From assembly GCF_022458985.1 (NCBI RefSeq), contig NC_061776.1, positions 3,371,340 to 3,435,339 on the forward strand: a stretch of 64,000 nt of DNA. The letters are read 5' to 3'. Shown in pieces: positions 57,705-64,000 of this stretch. This DNA is from Mugil cephalus. Lineage: Eukaryota > Chordata > Actinopteri > Mugiliformes > Mugilidae. Position 1 is the first letter of the stretch. Each line of letters begins with the position of its first letter. The position numbers and the translations under genes are program-made. The notes below the pieces were generated by a model. The model was not told the origin of the DNA. It made no database searches and saw only the letters and a list, made by a program, of their open reading frames with translations.

Positions 57705-57945
57705 TTAACCAGAATGAACCCACTGAGACTGAGAAGCTCTTTTTAAAGGGAGTCCTGGTGAAAATAGACAGCAGCAAATACAAAACACAGTTAGAAAATG
57801 ACACAGTTAAAAGACAAAGAAAAGACAAATGAAAAGAAGATGATTCAATTTACAAGCAGGTGATAAAAACTAGTGAATATTGTGGAGTCGGCCTCATGTC
57901 CTCTCAGTTTGGATTTAAAAGCTCTCAATGAAAAATGAAAAATAT
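57705..57945 (+). repeat. Dispersed repeat in the J3-C3 intron
   Basis: Near-identical to 34270-34500. Confidence 0.5.
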
Positions 57946-58509
57946 CATTTTATCTGTATCTTTGGTGAACAGTTCATGCTGCAATTAGAGTCTGACTTTT
58001 AATTCTTGAACCATTTGTTGTTTTTCTTGGAGGCTACATTTAACAGACTTATCTCCATGTTTGGCGTCAAAATGACAACGTAGATTTTACTCCTTCATCA
58101 TGTTTTTTTTCCTTGAAGCACCAACATTCACTTTCCCATCTTTTCTTAAATTTCCTTCTTCCTGAGTCAGATTTCTCTTCTTGGACATTTTGGGATTAAC
58201 TGTTGATATTTCCAATCACCACATCAGGTCAAGACATTGACGTACATTATGGGAGATATAGTTAATGATAAACACTTTATTAGAATAATTATCAGATCAT
58301 TAATATTGAGAATTACTCCTCATGCATATGTTGACGACCATATGTGTGTTAAGTTGTGGTGGGTCAAATAAAATGATGTGTCAGGACACATTCAGCCTTG
58401 AGTTTGACACATGTGATCTACAGTCCATAATATCCTACAATGAAAAGCAGTGTTGAATGTAGATGATGTTCAGGCTGATCTTCATTAACCAGTGAACGCA
58501 CCGTTAATG

Positions 58510-58870
58510 ATGAACCATGTGTTCAGGTTGTGGAGAAACAAATGCTGCTATCCAGATGACGTCTTATTGTGGAAGGCCTTTCTTATTTCACCAAGACAAT
58601 GTCAAAGTGCATTCTGCACGTTTTCCACCAGCAAGGCTCCGTAGTAAAAGACTGAGAACTGACCTGAAAACAGTTGGTGCATTATCATCAAAAAACAACA
58701 AGAAAAACTAAGGAGGCCCTGAAAAACCAAAGCTTCTATCAAGTCATCATGGAAAATATTTCTCTTTCTAAACTACAACAGCAGTGAGTTGATAAAAGAA
58801 GACGTGATGAAACAAAGTCCACATGTTTCTGTCCAACTTCTTTGAAACGTGTTGTTGGCTTCAAATTCAG
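58510..58870 (+). mobile_element. Tc1-like transposon relic, C-terminal end
   Basis: The course GAAGGCCTTTCTTATTTCACC, AAGACAATGTCAAAGTGCATTC (QDN.K.H region) and the end TTTGAAACGTGTTGTTGGC match the 3' part of a teleost Tc1-like element. Frames are broken. Confidence 0.65.
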
Positions 58871-58999
58871 AAGCAGAAAATAACGTCTTTCCATTAAAAG
58901 TTGAAATGATCCATGTAGTTTCCAGGATCAGACTGAATCCAGAGCAGAGCTGGAAGCTGCTGTTGACTGTGTGAATGTGTGTGTGCTGTCAAACTTCAG

Positions 59000-59828
59000 A
59001 TGAGCAGGTAGTGAAGCCCGTGGTGATCGTGTACCCAGCAGCATCCAGAGCCCACCTGGAGGGGAAGAGCTCTCTGCTGTGTCTGGCCTCACACATGTTT
59101 CCTCCTGAGGTCAAGTTCTCCTGGAAAAGACAGAAGGAGGGCGGCTCTCTGGAGGAGCTGACCCCTGCTGAGGGAGAGCAGCTGGAGCTCAGAGAGTCGG
59201 GACGCAGAGCCTCCATCAGGCTGGTGGATAGAAATGATTACTACACATATAAATACACCTGCTCCGTCGAGCACGAGGGAGGCACAGTGGAGGACACAGT
59301 GGAAGAAAGAGAGGAGGACAGAGTGGAGGCCCAAGCACTACAAGGTAATGAAGGCTTGGTGACTGTGTCCAGCAGTGGTTCAGCTTCATGTGGAGACGCT
59401 GTCAAAGAGATCAGAGGAGCAGAGGACTGACATTTGTCACTGCAGCTCCAAACTTTTGAGTCCTTTTCTGTTTCAGAGGTTCCAGCTCCAGCAGCCTCCT
59501 GTCCTCCAGAGAGAGAGCCAGCAGACCTGGCAGCTCTGCAGCAACATCACTGTAAGATCATCTGCTGCCTCTCTGCATGGACAGCTCCAATGTCCAATGA
59601 AGACACTAGATCAACTTTACAGGATCAATCTGACACTTGCACTAATTCATATCTGTGTGTGTGTGTGTGTGTCTGTCAGTGTCCTTCCAGTCTCAGTGCA
59701 GGGTGAAGCTGCTCTGTCTGCAGTACACAGTGCTGATAGTGAAGAGTCTGGTGTACTGCTGTGGACTCTCTCTGCTGATGAGCCTCAGAAACAAGGGACC
59801 GTCCACCAGCTCCACACATGCTGACTGA
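59000..59828 (+). CDS. TRGC: TCR gamma constant region C3
   Basis: Three exons: 59000-59344 (Ig domain), 59477-59551 (connecting) and 59680-59828 (membrane). The Ig domain matches C1 and C2 with its cysteines in SSLLCLASHM and YKYTCSVEHEGG, and has an extra acidic tail (EDTVEEREEDRVEAQALQ). Exon 2 encodes EVPAPAASCPPEREPADLAA and LQQHH with one cysteine. Exon 3 encodes LSFQSQCRVKLLC with a second one, then the helix with VLIVKSLVYCCG and the tail ending STHAD. All junctions are phase 1 and the frame is open. This is the fullest C gene and the probable ancestral layout. The cysteines could bond to the TCR delta chain. Confidence 0.88.
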
Positions 59829-60055
59829 CTGTTTTCTGCTCCTCTTTTCTCTCCATCACATCTCATCACTTCATCTCATTCATCACTTTGATCAGTCTTC
59901 AGAAATGTTGTTGAAATGTTCTTCTTTGTAATCTGTATCTGTTCATTCACGTGTTGATTGTCGTCCTGTAAATAGAAACACATATATTCACATAGAAATC
60001 TGCTCTTAGAACGTGTTCATTCTCTAGTCGTCTAGTTTATTTCCACTTTTAACTC

Positions 60056-60061
60056 AATAAA
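60056..60061 (+). terminator. Candidate polyadenylation signal of C3
   Basis: AATAAA about 230 bp downstream of the C3 stop. Confidence 0.5.
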
Positions 60062-60699
60062 CACGAGAAACCGACACAATCCCAGAGTCTGGTTTTCATC
60101 AACTGATTTTTATGTGTCTTAACAAAACAAGTCAAACACTTGAACTTTAGAGTTTGGACGTCAGTGAATAAAGTAACAAGCTGCTTCCAGTTCCTGGATG
60201 TGACGTCTATGAACCCTGTGAATGAAGCACAGACTGATGCACTGAGAGAAAATGAAGCTTGAAGAGAATTTCCATGAGAAATGTGTCTCAGTGGTTAATG
60301 AGGTCAACTCATGATACATTTAAAGTGATTGGGACGTTCAGACTTTTTCTTCCAACTAGAACTCAGTGAACTAATGAGACTGGAGGTGAACCAACATGGA
60401 CGCCTGCTTCACAACAACAGCATGACTTGTTTGTCTCATGGGTTTGTGTCTCTGTCTCACTGAGGCTTGTGTTCTGTTCTGATTAATGACAACACAACAA
60501 CAGGAAGCATTATTGTTTCTAATAGAAGCTGAAAATCCTCTCACAGGATCAATTTAAACACTTTACAGGAAAAAACTTCTTTAAAGTTCTATTTATCAGA
60601 GAGGAGACTTTTATGAGAGGATGGAAGATTTTAAACACAACACAATAAAATAATTAGTTCTATTTAACGGCAAAAACACATGTATTTATAATAATAAAT

Positions 60700-60945
60700 G
60701 TAAATGTGTTTCTCTCTCAGATGAAGAACACAGGTGCTTCCTTTAAAGATTGTTTAACCAGAGCTGGTGGTTGAAACTGTCATTGTGTCATTAAAGTGAA
60801 AAGCCACAGCTAACGGTGTGGAGGCTGCAGAGCACAAACCCACACAGCCCGTCTGCTGCAGGAAGGAAGTCTGATTGGCTGTCAGCAGTTTGTTTTCTGT
60901 CCTAATAACCACTGAGAACAGATTGATATCGGCTGCTGAACACAC
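60700..60945 (+). promoter_or_regulatory. Candidate TRG enhancer 3' of C3
   Basis: Conserved with 37020-37290. Motifs: E-box CAGGTG (60731-60736), MYB-type TAACGG (60811-60816), ETS GGAAGT (60865-60870), RUNX-like AACCACT (60907-60913). It lies about 0.9 kb behind the C3 stop. The antisense open frame through it is also found in the other copy, but has no protein motif and no start or splice context. Confidence 0.5.
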
Positions 60946-61384
60946 TCATCACCTCCCCTCCCTTTCTCTTGTTTTCTGTAAACCTTTGTTCCTCTGAGCC
61001 TCCACCCACACAGAGATGAACTGAGTCCAATCACCACCTGAAGCTGGTGTCATGTTCAGTGTATTTATAGGTTTTCATGAATAAAGATGGACTTTACAGT
61101 TTGAAATAATCACTAAGTGCATTAATTAAATGTTATTTATTCACCAGAAACCTCTGTAATTAATGACTGATCAGGATTCATCCACTAACAGGTCCAGTTA
61201 GAGGACCATGAACTTTCAGTGTTCAGCTCTCAAACAGTTGAGTTTCCACTGACACACTGACCTGCTGCTAATGAAACTGTTTCATGACTGTTAATGAAAC
61301 ACATCCTTCATTTGATCAACATTCAAACATCAGCACTGACTCATCAAACCTCTGGATGATACTTTTTAACAGTCTTTACTGCTC

Positions 61385-61490
61385 TGACATGTTTGATAAA
61401 CACAGACCTGATCAGCTCTGATCATTTTGAAATGAAGAAGCAAAGAGAAGCAGCGCCATCCTGTGGTGAGTTACTGGAAGTACAAAAGCA
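61385..61490 (-). repeat. Orphan inverted copy of V-unit upstream sequence
   Basis: The reverse complement matches 28795-28905 and the equivalent upstream parts of V2 (44725-44830) and V3 (48085-48160), including CACAGGATGGCGCTGCTTCTC. No V exon follows on the minus strand within the window part examined (61385 down to 60950). Confidence 0.6.
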
Positions 61491-61749
61491 TTGAGTCGCT
61501 GTATGTCTGGTTGGAGAGAGGATTCAGAGGAGCTGTCCAGTGCTGAAGTTGTGAACCTCAACAAGTCTGGTTAAAGCTTGGAAGCAGTTTTCAAATGGGT
61601 GAAGGAACCATGTTCATCTGTAGAAATAATACTACATATCACAGAACCACAGCGCCATCATCGTGTCCAGGAAGGAGACACAGACTGTCTTTTAGAGATG
61701 AATGGACTGTGGTACGAGGAGTTCAAATCACTCCCAGGAGCAAAGGACC

Positions 61750-61960
61750 ATGTGAAGGAAATAGAGGAAACAGGTACAAAAATCTCATCATCTCATCCTC
61801 TACTACTGCTTATCCTCACCTGGGTCATGGATGTTGCTGGAGCCTATCCCAGCTGTCATCGGTCTGTCTATCTCAGGGCCAACACGGAGACAAACAACCA
61901 TTCACACTCACACTCACACCGAGGGTCTGTTTAGGGTGACCAATTGGCTGAACGACCATG
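61750..61960 (+). mobile_element. Teleost short repeat
   Basis: Contains GGAGCCTATCCCAGCTGTCATC, AACAACCATTCACACTCACAC and GGGTGACCAATTGGC, the familiar order of an abundant fish repeat; related to 32085-32215. Confidence 0.5.
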
Positions 61961-62489
61961 TCTTTGGAGGTGGGCCATAGGGGTGCCTCCACAGGGCTCA
62001 GCCCGACCCGGGCAGAGAGGTGGGCCCCACACCTAATTGTGGAGTGTCCAACCACCCAGGCTGAAGGGACACAAGGGACGGCACCCCCACAGACAGACAG
62101 GACCAGCCCCCAGCGTGGCAGGACCCCACCAGGAAACACTGGAGAATTAAAGGATGGAAACAGAAAGATGTGGAAAGAAATAGGAAATATAAATCAATAA
62201 TGAATAAATATATAAATGTAATAAGTAAATGATGAAATAAATAAATAAAATAAAACAAATAACTTAAAACACTGTTCATCCAACACAAGTATTAAAGTAA
62301 AAAAATAAGTAAGTACTAAGAGGAGTTGTACTTGTAAAACACCAATGACACAAATAGAGAAAGATATTTATGAAAAAAATATGATATGATGATGAATAGA
62401 AGACGAAAATCAGTGAAAAGAAGAATTAAAATCAGTGATGTGATGAAAAAAAATTAAAGAGGATTAAAGTCATCTTAAAGCTGATTAAA

Positions 62490-62580
62490 AAGATGAGTGT
62501 TGAGCCTCTATTTAAAAGTATCAACAGTCTCTGAGGCCCTGAGCTTCTCCAGCTGTTCCACAGTCGGGGCCATAATAAGA
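62490..62580 (-). mobile_element. L2 LINE C-terminal fragment
   Basis: The reverse complement reads APTVEQLEKLRASETVDTF, the same segment as at 45470-45530. Confidence 0.6.
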
Positions 62581-62639
62581 ACTAACTAGAAAATTCCCTC
62601 TGGGAAATTTTGAAAGGGCTACGGGGGACTTGCGCGTGC

Positions 62640-62770
62640 ATATGTGTGTTCGTGTGTGTTTGTCCTCTTTGTGTGTGTGTATCTGTAACTGTAACATAGA
62701 GATACCTGTGTGTTTCTGTATAGCACGCTTACGCGTGTGTGTGTGTGTGTGTGTGTGTTTGTGTGTAACT
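62640..62770 (+). repeat. Impure (GT)n tract
   Basis: Several GT runs interrupted by CCTGTGTGTTTCTG and GTAACTGTA words. Confidence 0.8.
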
Positions 62771-62799
62771 GTAGTAACATAAAGTTACCTGTGCAGTGT

Positions 62800-63580
62800 G
62801 TGTTGGTGTGTGTTGTTGTAACATTAATGTATGGGACACAGGGATCAGCTGTATCAACAGCAGAGACATCTGATTAATGAACTAGTCTCAGCTGTGGCTC
62901 AGGCCTGAGGGTCAGGGGTTGCCGTGGCAACTCACAGTGGTCGTCAATGACGACGGAAGCGCATGGAGCCGGGACACAGAGAAGAGCAAGATTTCCCACA
63001 TTTTCGTTGGTCTCACATTTGGGCTTACTGTGACAAAACAGTACCTCGTATCAGAAAAACATGCAGACCGTGGGCATCGTAAGACCTTCCTGAAGACTTT
63101 GATATGTTTTTTGTCTTTGTAGAGTAAATATTTTGGACACATTCGCGAGTTAAAGACAAAGGTCCCTTCTCCTTTTCTCAGAAAATCTTTGCATTGGAGT
63201 GAATGGAGAGCAGGGAGGTACTTTACCGTGAACAGAGGCTCGCTGTTTAAATTCAGTACGTCTCACTGCTTTGCTGAGCACATTGTGAGAGACACAACAA
63301 ATTTGTCTACAACTGTGGAAAAAATCATGTGTCTAGTGTGTGAATTGTGGCTGGGACGAGCGTTCCCTCACTCTAAGTAGCAACATCCCGCAATCTTAAA
63401 CGATATTTTTTGAAAAAGATCATGGTCATTGAACAGTGATTGATCAACAATGATAAGACCTATCAGAACGAGGATTAATGCACCAGAAGGCTTGTGTCTG
63501 TGTTTTAAAGTTTAAATGAAATCTGTAGGTGAAAGTATGCCTGAGCAGTAGACCTTGAACAACTGTGTTTTTTTTTTTTT
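62800..63580. other. Unassigned right flank
   Basis: No recognisable gene. Open frames at 62919-63122 and 63189-63380 lack motifs; the style suggests a dispersed repeat, which cannot be confirmed here. Confidence 0.35.
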
Positions 63581-63589
63581 TTTTTACAC

Positions 63590-64000
63590 TTTACTGTGAA
63601 ATAATTTGTGTTTTTAAAAAAGAGTTTATTAAAATAAACCCCACCCACACTCCCATGATTAAAATCGTACCAGGGATTAAAAGTACAACGCAGGCGATGC
63701 ATGTTATAAACGTAAAATAATGTGTGTTTTAATTGTGGAAATTAAACAAATTACAAATGAAAAAATATATACATATATATTGCGGGCGTTAACATTAGAA
63801 TTTACATCACATCTGGGGTGTACTGTTGAATAATTTGTGTTAAATTAAAAATATTTAATAAATTAAAAAATAATGTGTGCCCCACCCACACCCCCACCAT
63901 TAAAATCGTAACGGTGATTAAAAGTACAACGCAGGCATACAAATGATACCGTTAAAACGATGTGTTTTAATTGCGGAAATTAAACGAATAGTGAATGTAA
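63590..64000 (+). repeat. Tandem repeat, period about 241 bp, running off the window
   Basis: CCCCACCCACAC starts at 63639 and again at 63880. Each is followed by ATTAAAATCGTA, GGATTAAAAGTACAACGCAGGC-like sequence and GTGTTTTAATTG.GGAAATTAAAC. The preceding AATAATTTGTGTT also recurs (63599 and 63828). Less than two full units are visible. Confidence 0.8.

Overview
This is nuclear DNA from a bony fish, probably a percomorph teleost. The evidence is intron-containing genes, a teleost-type C2H2 zinc-finger family, a T-cell receptor gamma (TRG) locus, many vertebrate microsatellites, and relics of Tc1, L2/Rex1-like, RTE-like, L1/Tx1-like, Penelope-like and hAT elements. The species cannot be named from the sequence.

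Left part (about 1-28 kb): a cluster of five two-exon C2H2 zinc-finger genes, called ZNF-A to ZNF-E here. A (2424-4028), B (6441-8220), C (13028-16230) and E (24175-27335) are on the minus strand; D (18495-20787) is on the plus strand. Each has a near-identical 57-codon first exon, preceded by a shared 36-bp promoter block with an ETS-like GGAAG core. Each second exon encodes an acidic [13 protein letters not shown] repeat region followed by 5 to 18 fingers. A, B and C share a 3' flank carrying the same Tc1 relic, and D and E share another 3' flank, so the cluster grew by segmental duplication. Finger relics lie at 2.2, 17.9 and 23.2 kb.

Right part (about 28.8-61.5 kb): a TRG locus of three V-J-C cassettes with plus/minus/plus orientation: V1 (29.66 kb)-J1 (34.12)-C1 (35.7-36.2), then C2 (38.8-38.25, minus)-J2 (40.39)-V2 (44.0), then V3 (48.7)-J3 (56.97)-C3 (59.0-59.8). 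Every V has a 3' RSS with a 22/23-bp spacer and every J has a 5' RSS with a 12-bp spacer. The V and J segments join by RAG recombination and the product is spliced to C, giving the gamma chain of the gamma-delta TCR. The C genes differ strongly in the connecting peptide: C3 has two cysteines there, C1 has lost both (apparently by fusion of two exons), and C2 has a proline-rich segment. A block rich in E-box, MYB, ETS and RUNX-like motifs is conserved 3' of C1 (between the convergent C1 and C2) and 3' of C3; it is a candidate TRG enhancer.

The gaps are mostly old transposable elements and microsatellites. The last 2.5 kb holds no recognisable gene and ends in a tandem repeat with a period of about 241 bp. 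All splice sites and start sites are read by eye from consensus and homology among copies; nothing was searched against a database.
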